The translations under genes were made by a program, and so were the position numbers. From positions 1 through 21,261 of the forward strand of contig DKVI01000061.1 of assembly GCA_002491115.1 (NCBI GenBank): a DNA stretch of 21,261 bases, read 5' to 3'. The notes under the pieces are model-generated. The model did no database searches, was not told where the DNA came from, and was given only the letters and a program-made list of their open reading frames with translations. Of this stretch, positions 7,508 through 13,815 are shown piece by piece. The DNA is from Lachnospiraceae bacterium UBA7182. GTDB lineage: Bacteria; Bacillota; Clostridia; Lachnospirales; Lachnospiraceae. How positions within the stretch are numbered: the stretch's first letter is position 1; each line of letters starts with the position of its first letter.

Positions 7508-8593
7508 CTATTTGGAAGGCACAAATGTCTGCATCGGTATCTCACCTTTGATCGCACGATAAGAACCTTGTGCCAGCGCTTCCATCTCACGCTCGCCCGG
7601 CATGATCACCACAGGCGCAATAAAACTTACTCTTTTTTTAATATGTTCCGTAATAAAAGGAACATTTGCCATACCGCCGATCATAAGGACGGCATCGACT
7701 TTCCCTTCCAGAACCGTAGCCATCGCCCCGATTTCTTTTGCGGTCTGATAGCACATGGCATCCATCACTTCTTCCGCATAAGTGTCGCCTTCTTCTATGC
7801 GTTTCATGATCGCCCTGATATCTGTCGTTCCCAGATAAGCCATCAGTCCTGCCTCACCGTTGATATGGCGGATCATACCGTCCAGATCATATTTCCCTGA
7901 ATAGCATAATTTCACCAACTGCCCCACGGGTACGGTACAGCATCTGTTGTTGGAAAACGGCCCTTCTCCTTCCAGACCGTCAGGCGCATCCACCATACGT
8001 CCGTCCTGGATTGCGCATACGCCGATCCCGCCTCCCAGCATAACGGTGATCACACGGACGCTTTCAAAAGCTTTCCCATTCTGTTCCGCGTAATACCTCG
8101 CCATGGCCTTTGTATTCAATGCCTGCACACAGGACACACGGCTGATCTCCTTTAACCCAGAGTACCTGGCTACCGAATCCATCTCATCGGTGGTCGGCGT
8201 ATCGGTAGTAAGCGGAATCGCGTGATCACTCTCCTGACACAGGTCATATGCCACCAGCACGCCCACCCCGCAGACATGATGCCCGAACTCGCCGGAACGC
8301 ACCTGCTCCACCATTGCTTTATTAATCCTGTAAGTTCCACCCTGTATCGGCTCCGTCTGCCCTCCCCGGGTCGTGATGGAATCCATCTCATCCAGTTTCA
8401 GGCCATGGGCGTCCATAAAATCCAGAATCGCGCTTTTTCTGAGTTTGTACTGATCGTTTACGCTCTTACAGGCTTTAATCGCGTCCACAGGATGTGTGAG
8501 GCTCTCCCGCAAAACACAGGTTTCATCCTCAAAATAAGCAATTTTGGTAGAAGTTGATCCAAAGTTAATTACAAAAATCTTAACCGGATTCAC
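7508..8593 (-). CDS. buk: Butyrate kinase-family acyl kinase
   Basis: A 361-residue acetate/butyrate kinase-superfamily (ASKHA fold) protein. The phosphate-1 motif is N10-F-G-S-T-S-T-K17, the second phosphate motif is MLGGGIGVCA, and a GGMAN adenosine motif sits near the C-terminus. Length fits butyrate kinase (about 355-360) better than acetate kinase (about 400). It makes ATP and a free acid from acyl phosphate and ADP. It is the first gene of the leftward operon. Its usual partner, phosphate butyryltransferase, is on the opposite strand beyond the IclR gene instead of adjacent. Branched-chain fatty acid kinase is an equally good name given the linked oxidoreductase. Confidence 0.92.
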   Translation of the reverse strand: MNPVKIFVINFGSTSTKIAYFEDETCVLRESLTHPVDAIKACKSVNDQYKLRKSAILDFMDAHGLKLDEMDSITTRGGQTEPIQGGTYRINKAMVEQVRSGEFGHHVCGVGVLVAYDLCQESDHAIPLTTDTPTTDEMDSVARYSGLKEISRVSCVQALNTKAMARYYAEQNGKAFESVRVITVMLGGGIGVCAIQDGRMVDAPDGLEGEGPFSNNRCCTVPVGQLVKLCYSGKYDLDGMIRHINGEAGLMAYLGTTDIRAIMKRIEEGDTYAEEVMDAMCYQTAKEIGAMATVLEGKVDAVLMIGGMANVPFITEHIKKRVSFIAPVVIMPGEREMEALAQGSYRAIKGEIPMQTFVPSK

Positions 8594-8637
8594 TTTTGTT
8601 CTCCTTTCCCTCTTATTTGTTTGTTATAAAATATCAT

Positions 8638-8656
8638 TGTTTTGTATATAGAAACA
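8638..8656. promoter_or_regulatory. Putative IclR operator at the catabolic operon promoter
   Basis: TGTTTTGTATATAGAAACA is an interrupted palindrome (TGTTT and AAACA arms around a TATA-rich centre). It lies 13 bases downstream of the operon's -10 box, a position that would block transcription. Nearly the same sequence occurs before the acyltransferase gene at 9671-9689. IclR regulators commonly bind such palindromes as dimers or tetramers; assigning this one to the neighbouring IclR protein is inference. Confidence 0.55.
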
Positions 8657-8668
8657 TCTTTGTTCTTT

Positions 8669-8697
8669 ATATTATCATCCGTTTTATTTATTGTCAA
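8669..8697 (-). promoter_or_regulatory. Promoter of the nine-gene catabolic operon
   Basis: On the minus strand TTGACA (8697-8692) is followed after exactly 17 bases by TAATAT (8674-8669), a near-consensus housekeeping promoter. Transcription would start near 8662, giving a leader of about 70 bases before the kinase ATG at 8593, with GGGAAAGGAG as ribosome site. Confidence 0.75.
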
Positions 8698-8770
8698 ATG
8701 TCAAAAGTTCCAGATTTCATACCCTTTTTTTGTGCATATTTCACTATCGTTTTTTTATAATAAACACTTA

Positions 8771-8806
8771 TTGACAACGTTTTATTTTTCATGTATGTTT
8801 TAAACA
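8771..8806 (+). promoter_or_regulatory. Promoter of the IclR gene with overlapping palindrome
   Basis: TTGACA (8771-8776) and TATGTT (8794-8799) are 17 bases apart. TGTTTTAAACA (8796-8806), a palindrome with the same TGTTT/AAACA arms as the other two operators but no central spacer, overlaps the -10 box and could serve autoregulation. The interval 8698-8770 is AT-rich and shows nothing else that I recognise. Confidence 0.6.
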
Positions 8807-8831
8807 GACTAACAAAGAAAGAGGACACCAC

Positions 8832-9599
8832 ATGCCAGACAATGATAAAAATGAACGCTATATACTGCATTCTGTTTCCACCGCTTTTTCCATTCTGGAC
8901 TTATTTTTTGAGCGGGAAGAACTGTCTCCTGCCGAAGTGGCGCGCTGTATCAACATCAACCGAAGCACAGCGTTCCGATTTCTCGTTACCATGGAACAGT
9001 CAGGATATTTAATAAAAACCGACAACGCCAAATACCGGTTAGGCGTTAAAGTATCTTCTCTTGGGCAGGTAGCCCACAACCGCATGGAACTGATCACTTT
9101 AATCCATCCGTTCCTTGTGGGACTTTCAGAAAAGACCGGAGAATCCTCGCATCTGGCCATCATGGATGACGCCACGCATGTTACATTTATTGATAAATCT
9201 GTGGGTACGCTCTGGCTGACTATGGATGTCATGATCGGTTACAGCAAATACGCGCATTTGACCGGAACAGGAAAAGCAATTCTGGCATACAAATCAGATC
9301 AGTTCATTAATCAGTACATACGCTCCGCAAGCTTTGAGATCTGCACTCCCAATTCCATCAAAGACGCCGGTTCCCTGCTTCGGACCCTGGATATGATCCG
9401 CGCCCAGGGTTATTCTACGGATAATGAAGAAGTGGAAGCAGGTCTTTACTGCATCGCCGTCCCTGTCCTGTCGCGGGACGCAGACCCCATTGCCTCCATC
9501 AGCCTTTCCGGGCCTACCACCCGTATGGTCACCAATCAGGAATCTCATCTAAAACATCTAAAAGACGCAGTTGCTCAGATTGAGCGTCTGATCCGCTGA
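8832..9599 (+). CDS. IclR-family transcriptional regulator
   Basis: A 255-residue IclR-type regulator. The N-terminal winged helix-turn-helix covers about residues 8-65 (SVSTAFSILDLF, LSPAEVARCININRSTAFRFL, SGYLIKTDNAKYRLG), and the effector-binding domain covers about 75-250 (LTGTGKAILAY, QGYSTDNEEVEAGLYCIAVPV). IclR proteins usually sense small organic acids or aromatics and often regulate a divergent catabolic operon, as here. The start at 8832 follows AGAGGAC. It probably controls the leftward operon and the acyltransferase gene through the shared palindromes; whether it represses or activates is not fixed, but the operator position downstream of the operon's -10 box favours repression relieved by a substrate or intermediate. 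Confidence 0.92.
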   Translation: MPDNDKNERYILHSVSTAFSILDLFFEREELSPAEVARCININRSTAFRFLVTMEQSGYLIKTDNAKYRLGVKVSSLGQVAHNRMELITLIHPFLVGLSEKTGESSHLAIMDDATHVTFIDKSVGTLWLTMDVMIGYSKYAHLTGTGKAILAYKSDQFINQYIRSASFEICTPNSIKDAGSLLRTLDMIRAQGYSTDNEEVEAGLYCIAVPVLSRDADPIASISLSGPTTRMVTNQESHLKHLKDAVAQIERLIR

Positions 9600-9610
9600 T
9601 AAAATACAGA

Positions 9611-9638
9611 AAGAAGGTGTTGACACCTTCTTTTTTTT
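9611..9638 (+). terminator. Intrinsic terminator after the IclR gene
   Basis: GAAGGTG and CACCTTC form a perfect stem around TTGA, extended by flanking AA/TT pairs, followed by eight T residues. It lies 11 bases after the IclR stop codon and separates this gene from the acyltransferase gene, which must therefore have its own promoter. Confidence 0.9.
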
Positions 9639-9670
9639 ATGTTACTTTTATGTTGTATAGTATAAAACAT

Positions 9671-9689
9671 CGTTTTGTTATAGAAAACA
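9671..9689. promoter_or_regulatory. Putative IclR operator before the acyltransferase gene
   Basis: CGTTTTGTTATAGAAAACA carries GTTTT/AAAAC arms and closely matches the sequence at 8638-8656, with the centre one base shorter. Possible -10 boxes TATAGT (9656) and TATAAA (9661) lie just upstream without a good -35 box, so the operator would sit at or just after the transcription start. The shared site links this gene to the leftward operon. Confidence 0.5.
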
Positions 9690-9733
9690 TTTTGATTTTT
9701 ACTGTTCCTCTGTCTATAGAAAAGGAGTCTGCC

Positions 9734-10630
9734 ATGTATTGTAATTTTAATGAAATGATGGAATCGATCCGGACGAAAGCCGATAAAAAGATCGTTGCGG
9801 TTGCTGCCGCTCATGACCATGAAGTATTAGAATGCGCTGCCAAAGCTAAAAAAGAACAGCTTGCAGATTTTATACTGATTGGTAACACGGAAAAAATAAA
9901 AGAAATACTGACTTCTCTGGGTGAAAATCCGGATAAATGGAAGATAGTCGAAGAGCCTGACGACGCGAAAGCCGCCATAAAAGCAGTGGAGCTGGCCTCT
10001 GCCAAAAAAGCGGACGCGCTTATGAAAGGGCTGCTTCATACCTCGGTCTTTCTCCGGGCGCTGTTTCAGAAAGAATACGGCCTGGTGCCGCTTAAAGCGC
10101 TGGTAAGCCAGGTAACTGTGACTGAGTTTCCGGCCCAGAACCGTCTGGTCCTGATTACGGACTGCGCGGTCAATGTAACCCCGACTTATTCCGAGAAAGT
10201 CCAGATTCTGAGTAATGCCGTGTCTTTAGCGCATCGCCTTGGTATGGACTGTCCAAAAGCTGCCTGCATCACTCCGGTGGAAGTGATCAATGAAAAAATG
10301 CCGGAAACCATCGACGCCGCCATGCTAAGTAAGGCAAATGACCGCGGACAGATCAAAGGGTGTCTGGTAGACGGGCCGCTGGCCCTTGACAATGCGCTCT
10401 CTAAAGAAGCCGCACGGGCAAAATCCATCGAAAGTCCTGTGGCCGGACAGGCGGACATACTGCTGATGCCGAACCTGTGTACCGGCAATGCCCTGGATAA
10501 ATCCCTTCGATATTTCGCAGAATTAAAGACCGGAAGCGCCGTGATCGGGGCGAATGTACCGATTATCATGACCTCCCGGTCCGACTCGGCGCAGAATAAG
10601 CTGCACGCGGTCGCCCTGAGTGTTTTATAA
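9734..10630 (+). CDS. ptb: Phosphate butyryltransferase-like acyltransferase
   Basis: A 298-residue phosphate acetyl/butyryl-transferase family protein. Recognisable blocks include ADFILIGNTEKIKEIL (about 44-59), ADALMKGLLHT (near 94-104), the TDCAVNVTPT segment and DGPLALDNALS near residue 220. Length fits butyryl-type (about 300), not the longer Pta. It converts acyl-CoA and phosphate to acyl phosphate and CoA, feeding the acyl kinase encoded at 7508-8593. The start at 9734 is chosen because AAAGGAG lies 6 bases upstream; a longer reading to 9617 would cover the upstream terminator and operator. It has its own promoter region and a possible IclR site. Confidence 0.9.
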   Translation: MYCNFNEMMESIRTKADKKIVAVAAAHDHEVLECAAKAKKEQLADFILIGNTEKIKEILTSLGENPDKWKIVEEPDDAKAAIKAVELASAKKADALMKGLLHTSVFLRALFQKEYGLVPLKALVSQVTVTEFPAQNRLVLITDCAVNVTPTYSEKVQILSNAVSLAHRLGMDCPKAACITPVEVINEKMPETIDAAMLSKANDRGQIKGCLVDGPLALDNALSKEAARAKSIESPVAGQADILLMPNLCTGNALDKSLRYFAELKTGSAVIGANVPIIMTSRSDSAQNKLHAVALSVL

Positions 10631-10637
10631 AAAATAT

Positions 10638-10667
10638 TTGACTTTCTGAAAAATAATGAGATATAAT
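10638..10667 (+). promoter_or_regulatory. Promoter of the MATE transporter gene
   Basis: TTGACT (10638-10643) and TATAAT (10662-10667) are separated by 18 bases, starting 8 bases after the acyltransferase stop. The expected start near 10674 is upstream of the terminator hairpin at 10689, so the hairpin would be in this transcript's 5' leader. Confidence 0.7.
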
Positions 10668-10688
10668 ATCACTGATCGCGTGGCCGAA

Positions 10689-10729
10689 CAGGTGTAAATC
10701 CAGACTTTTGGATTTACACCTGTTTTTTT
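10689..10729 (+). terminator. Strong terminator hairpin in the MATE leader
   Basis: CAGGTGTAAATCCA (10689-10702) and TGGATTTACACCTG (10709-10722) form a perfect 14-pair stem around GACTTT, followed by seven T residues. Outside it, GCCGAA (10683-10688) can pair with TTCGGC (10728-10733). It ends the acyltransferase transcript, but it also lies about 15 bases after the expected start of the MATE transcript, so it may act as an attenuator. A second small hairpin, CCCCG-TTT-CGGGG, follows at 10740-10752. I recognise no known riboswitch here. Confidence 0.85.
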
Positions 10730-10816
10730 CGGCTTAACACCCCGTTTCGGGGCAGGTTGTGGCAGCTTTCCTTAAAAAGTCTCCCAGAAATCACCAAATC
10801 ATCAGGAGGTAGTATT

Positions 10817-12220
10817 ATGATGGAACAAACAAACCAGTCTTTTCTTGCTACGGAGCATGTCGGCGGGCTTATGCGAAAATACGCGGTTCCCTGCATCATT
10901 TCGCTGCTTGTGGGAGCGCTGTATAATATTGTCGATCAGATCTTTATTGCCAACGCCGATTATCTCGGTTCCTACGGCAACGCCGCCAATACGGTCGTAT
11001 TTCCCCTTACGGTGATCGCCCTGGCGATCGCGGTCATGATCGGAGACGGATGCTGTGCTTTCGTAAGTTTAAGCCTGGGCAGACAAAAGGCAGAGGACGC
11101 CAATCACAGCGTGGGAAATGCCATTGTGCTGACGCTTGTCAGCGGAATCGTCCTGTGTATCATCTATCTTGTCTTTCAGGAGCCGATCATCACCATGTTC
11201 GGCGGCATGGTAAATGCGGAGACTTTCCGGCATTCCAAAGAATATTTCTTCTATATATCCCTTGGGATTCCGTTCTATATGTTCGGACAGTCGATGAATC
11301 CTGTGATCCGGGCGGACGGAAGTCCTAAATTTGCCATGGTCTCCACCCTCGCGGGCGCTGTCACCAACATGATTCTGGACCCTGTCTTTATCTTCCTTTT
11401 TAAATGGGGCATGATGGGGGCCGCCGTCGCGACCGTAATCGGACAGATCTTAACGGCAATCCTCGCCGTCTGGTATTTTGGACACACCAAAACCGTGCAT
11501 CTTTCCAAAGACGCCTTCAGGCTCAGGGCAGATATCATAAAACATTCCCTTACACTGGGAATCTGCAGTTTTCTCTCCCAGATCTCTCTCGTAGCCGCCA
11601 TGGCCGCGATCAACAATATGCTCCGACAGTACGGCGCCATCAACCCTGTATTCGGGCAGGAACAATACGCCCAGATTCCCATGGCAGTTGTGGGCATCGT
11701 CATGAAATTTTTCCAGATCGTCATCTCCATCGTCGTAGGGATGGCGGCGGGATGCATCCCGATTGTCGGCTTCAACATGGGCGCCGGATTAAAACTCAGG
11801 GTGAAAAAGCTGTTTACGCTGCTCCTTGCCTGCGAAGCGGCCGTAGGTGCGATTGCCTTTCTGATTGTCGAATTTTTACCCGGACAACTGATCACTGTCT
11901 TCGGCGCGGCAAATGAAAGCGTGTATTATACAGATTTCGCAGTCAAGGCTTTCCGCATCTATCTGTGCACGGTTATCCTTGCCTGCATCAACAAAGCGAC
12001 CTTTATCTTTTTACAGGCCATGGGAAAAGCAGCCGCTTCCACTGCCCTGTCCATGATCCGTGAGATCGTATTCGGCGTCGGATTCGCCATCCTGCTGCCC
12101 GGATTCTTCGCCCTTGACGGCGTGCTTTACTCCATGCCTGTGTCAGACATCCTGACAGCCGTTGTCTCCGCGGTCATTATCGCAGTCACCTGCAGAGAAC
12201 TTACTTTATCCGAAATTTAA
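10817..12220 (+). CDS. MATE-family multidrug/cation efflux transporter
   Basis: A 467-residue, roughly 12-helix membrane protein of the MATE family, in the MepA-like group common in Firmicutes. It has two homologous halves; the N-terminal half holds VPCIISLLVGALYNIVDQIFI and the QSMNPVIRADGSPKFAM segment, and the C-terminal half holds AGCIPIVGFNMGAG. These pumps export cationic drugs, or metabolites, with Na+ or H+ import. AGGAGGT (10804-10810) serves ATG 10817 or ATG 10820. The 186 bases between it and the previous gene hold its promoter and a leader terminator. No regulator is adjacent, so control probably lies in the leader. Confidence 0.9.
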   Translation: MMEQTNQSFLATEHVGGLMRKYAVPCIISLLVGALYNIVDQIFIANADYLGSYGNAANTVVFPLTVIALAIAVMIGDGCCAFVSLSLGRQKAEDANHSVGNAIVLTLVSGIVLCIIYLVFQEPIITMFGGMVNAETFRHSKEYFFYISLGIPFYMFGQSMNPVIRADGSPKFAMVSTLAGAVTNMILDPVFIFLFKWGMMGAAVATVIGQILTAILAVWYFGHTKTVHLSKDAFRLRADIIKHSLTLGICSFLSQISLVAAMAAINNMLRQYGAINPVFGQEQYAQIPMAVVGIVMKFFQIVISIVVGMAAGCIPIVGFNMGAGLKLRVKKLFTLLLACEAAVGAIAFLIVEFLPGQLITVFGAANESVYYTDFAVKAFRIYLCTVILACINKATFIFLQAMGKAAASTALSMIREIVFGVGFAILLPGFFALDGVLYSMPVSDILTAVVSAVIIAVTCRELTLSEI

Positions 12221-12285
12221 TCCTTTCCCCACGACGCAGGATATGCTATACTGTATCCCATCAAACAGTTCAGGAGGATGGATTC

Positions 12286-12825
12286 ATGAAAACCCGCCTT
12301 ATCACCTGCCTGCTGTCATGCCTTCTTGTCACCGCTCTGTTAAGCGGCTGCGCGAAGGAAGAGCCGGCAAACGAAAATACCGATGCTTCGGCCTCTGTTA
12401 CCTTTGAAGCCTCTGCCATAGACGGAACTTCCGTTTCAGAGGAGATCTTTTCCGAGTCCAAAATCACCATGGTCAACGTATGGGCCACCTACTGTAATCC
12501 CTGCTTAAGCGAGATGCCCGGACTGGGAGAGCTGGCCGGCGCGTACGACCCCGCCGATTTTAAACTCATCGGAATTATCAGCGATGTGCAAGAAGACGCG
12601 GACGAACAGACGTTACAGACCGCATCTGATTTGATCCAACAGACAGGCGCGGATTACCCGCATCTTCTTCTTAATCTGTCGCTGTACACGGCCTTTCTGA
12701 CAGATGTATCCGCCGTGCCGACTACTTTCTTTGTCAATCAGGAGGGCGAAGTGATCGACACGGTAACAGGCGCTATGGAAAAATCCGCATGGGAGGAAAA
12801 AATCGATGAACTTCTTGAAGATTAA
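12286..12825 (+). CDS. TlpA/thioredoxin-like lipoprotein
   Basis: A 179-residue exported protein. A lipoprotein signal ends at L-L-S-G-C22. A thioredoxin-fold domain follows (about 35-178) with the active site W66-A-T-Y-C70-N-P-C73 and the cis-proline loop near V-P-T-T-F-F. It should be anchored to the outer face of the membrane and carry out thiol-disulfide or peroxide reduction. The start follows AGGAGG. A weak -10-like TATACT lies at 12247 without a clear -35 box, so it may partly depend on read-through from the MATE gene 65 bases upstream. Its last 20 bases overlap the next small gene, so the two are translationally coupled. Confidence 0.9.
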   Translation: MKTRLITCLLSCLLVTALLSGCAKEEPANENTDASASVTFEASAIDGTSVSEEIFSESKITMVNVWATYCNPCLSEMPGLGELAGAYDPADFKLIGIISDVQEDADEQTLQTASDLIQQTGADYPHLLLNLSLYTAFLTDVSAVPTTFFVNQEGEVIDTVTGAMEKSAWEEKIDELLED

Positions 12826-12958
12826 CCCGCCCCGTCTGTGGCTGTGGGGGATTCTCGCCGGCATCCTCTGCCTCTGTATCGGTCTGAGCCGGGGAGAGTT
12901 TACCATAATCTGGCAGAAAGCCGCGATGATCTGTTTAGAATGTATCGGAATCGGGTGA
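12806..12958 (+). CDS. CD1871A-like small CXXC membrane protein
   Basis: A 50-residue protein that a length cut-off would miss. It has one hydrophobic helix (about residues 11-27, WLWGILAGILCLCIGL), then a short tail ending in C43-L-E-C46-I-G-I-G. This ending matches what I remember of the CD1871A family of CXXC-containing micro-proteins in gut Clostridia (from memory, not a search). GGAGG lies 9 bases before the ATG, inside the TlpA gene. The TlpA stop is 20 bases inside this gene, and the next gene's ATG is 5 bases after its stop. Such tight packing between a thioredoxin-like lipoprotein and a membrane Fe-S protein suggests a redox-relay role; its function is not known to me. Confidence 0.82.
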   Translation: MNFLKINPPRLWLWGILAGILCLCIGLSRGEFTIIWQKAAMICLECIGIG

Positions 12959-12963
12959 CTGTG

Positions 12964-13797
12964 ATGAAAAGACTGCGGCTTACCGTGCAGATCGTCTATA
13001 CGATCCTCACCAACGGATATATGTATGGTTTCCTGTCAGGAAAAATCTATCAGGGCAAAATGAAATACGCCTGTGTGCCGGGACTGAACTGCTATTCCTG
13101 CCCCGGCGCTGTCGCGTCCTGCCCCATAGGCGCCCTGCAGGCGCTTCTAAACCGGCAGGGATTTCACGTTCCTTTCGGCATGCTGGGTTTTTTCTTTCTC
13201 TTTGGAAGCCTTTTGGGACGAACGGTATGCGGATGGTTGTGCCCTTTTGGCCTGGTGCAGGATCTTCTCTACAAAATCCCCCTGTTCCATAAAAAGAAAC
13301 GGCTGCCCTTTCACCGGATTCTGAAATACGGAAAATACATGGTTCTTGTATTTCTCGTATGCATCGGCTCTTTGTTCCTGTTCGGCGGCCTGGCCAAAGT
13401 TCCGGCTTTCTGTAAATATGTATGCCCCTCCGGCACGCTTATGGGCGCGCTGCCGCTGCTTTTGGCGAACCGATCTTTAAGGGCTCAGATTGGAGGACTG
13501 TTCTTCTGGAAACTGGGAATCCTGCTTTTTATCATCCTGCTTTCCGTTAAGGTCTTTCGTCCTTTCTGCCAGTATCTTTGCCCGCTGGGCGCCGTCTACG
13601 GCTGGTTCAACCGTTTCAGCCTGGTGCAGATACACTGGGAAAAGGAAACGTGCGTTTCCTGCCAGGCATGTCAGAAGGCATGTCCTGTGGGGCTTACCGC
13701 GGAGGAAATCTCCCGTTCTCCGGAATGTATCCGCTGCGGCCGGTGCGTATCCGCATGCCAAAAGAAATGTCTGCATCTGCGTTTTAACGTCAAATAG
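12964..13797 (+). CDS. Membrane 4Fe-4S polyferredoxin (NapH/YccM-like)
   Basis: A 277-residue membrane protein with about four to five helices. Conserved cysteine groups are C37/C43/C46/C53 (CVPGLNCYSCPG to SCPIGAL), C89 and C93 (VCGWLCPFG), C150 and C154 (CKYVCPSG), and C202 and C206 (CQYLCPLG). Two C-terminal [4Fe-4S] ferredoxin motifs follow: C230-x2-C233-x2-C236-x3-C240 and C255-x2-C258-x2-C261-x3-C265. NapH/NosR/RnfB-like proteins of this kind pass electrons across or along the membrane. Its partners here would be the CXXC micro-protein and the TlpA-like lipoprotein. The start is taken at 12964; GTG at 12961 is an alternative. It ends 18 bases from a convergent gene. Confidence 0.88.
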   Translation: MKRLRLTVQIVYTILTNGYMYGFLSGKIYQGKMKYACVPGLNCYSCPGAVASCPIGALQALLNRQGFHVPFGMLGFFFLFGSLLGRTVCGWLCPFGLVQDLLYKIPLFHKKKRLPFHRILKYGKYMVLVFLVCIGSLFLFGGLAKVPAFCKYVCPSGTLMGALPLLLANRSLRAQIGGLFFWKLGILLFIILLSVKVFRPFCQYLCPLGAVYGWFNRFSLVQIHWEKETCVSCQACQKACPVGLTAEEISRSPECIRCGRCVSACQKKCLHLRFNVK

Positions 13798-13815
13798 CAA
13801 ATCCCGCGCACTGCG

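Noticed and set aside
10670..10816. Known riboswitch upstream of the MATE gene
   Set aside because: The leader has two simple hairpins, and I cannot match it to any aptamer consensus that I know, including guanidine types. It is reported only as a possible attenuator.
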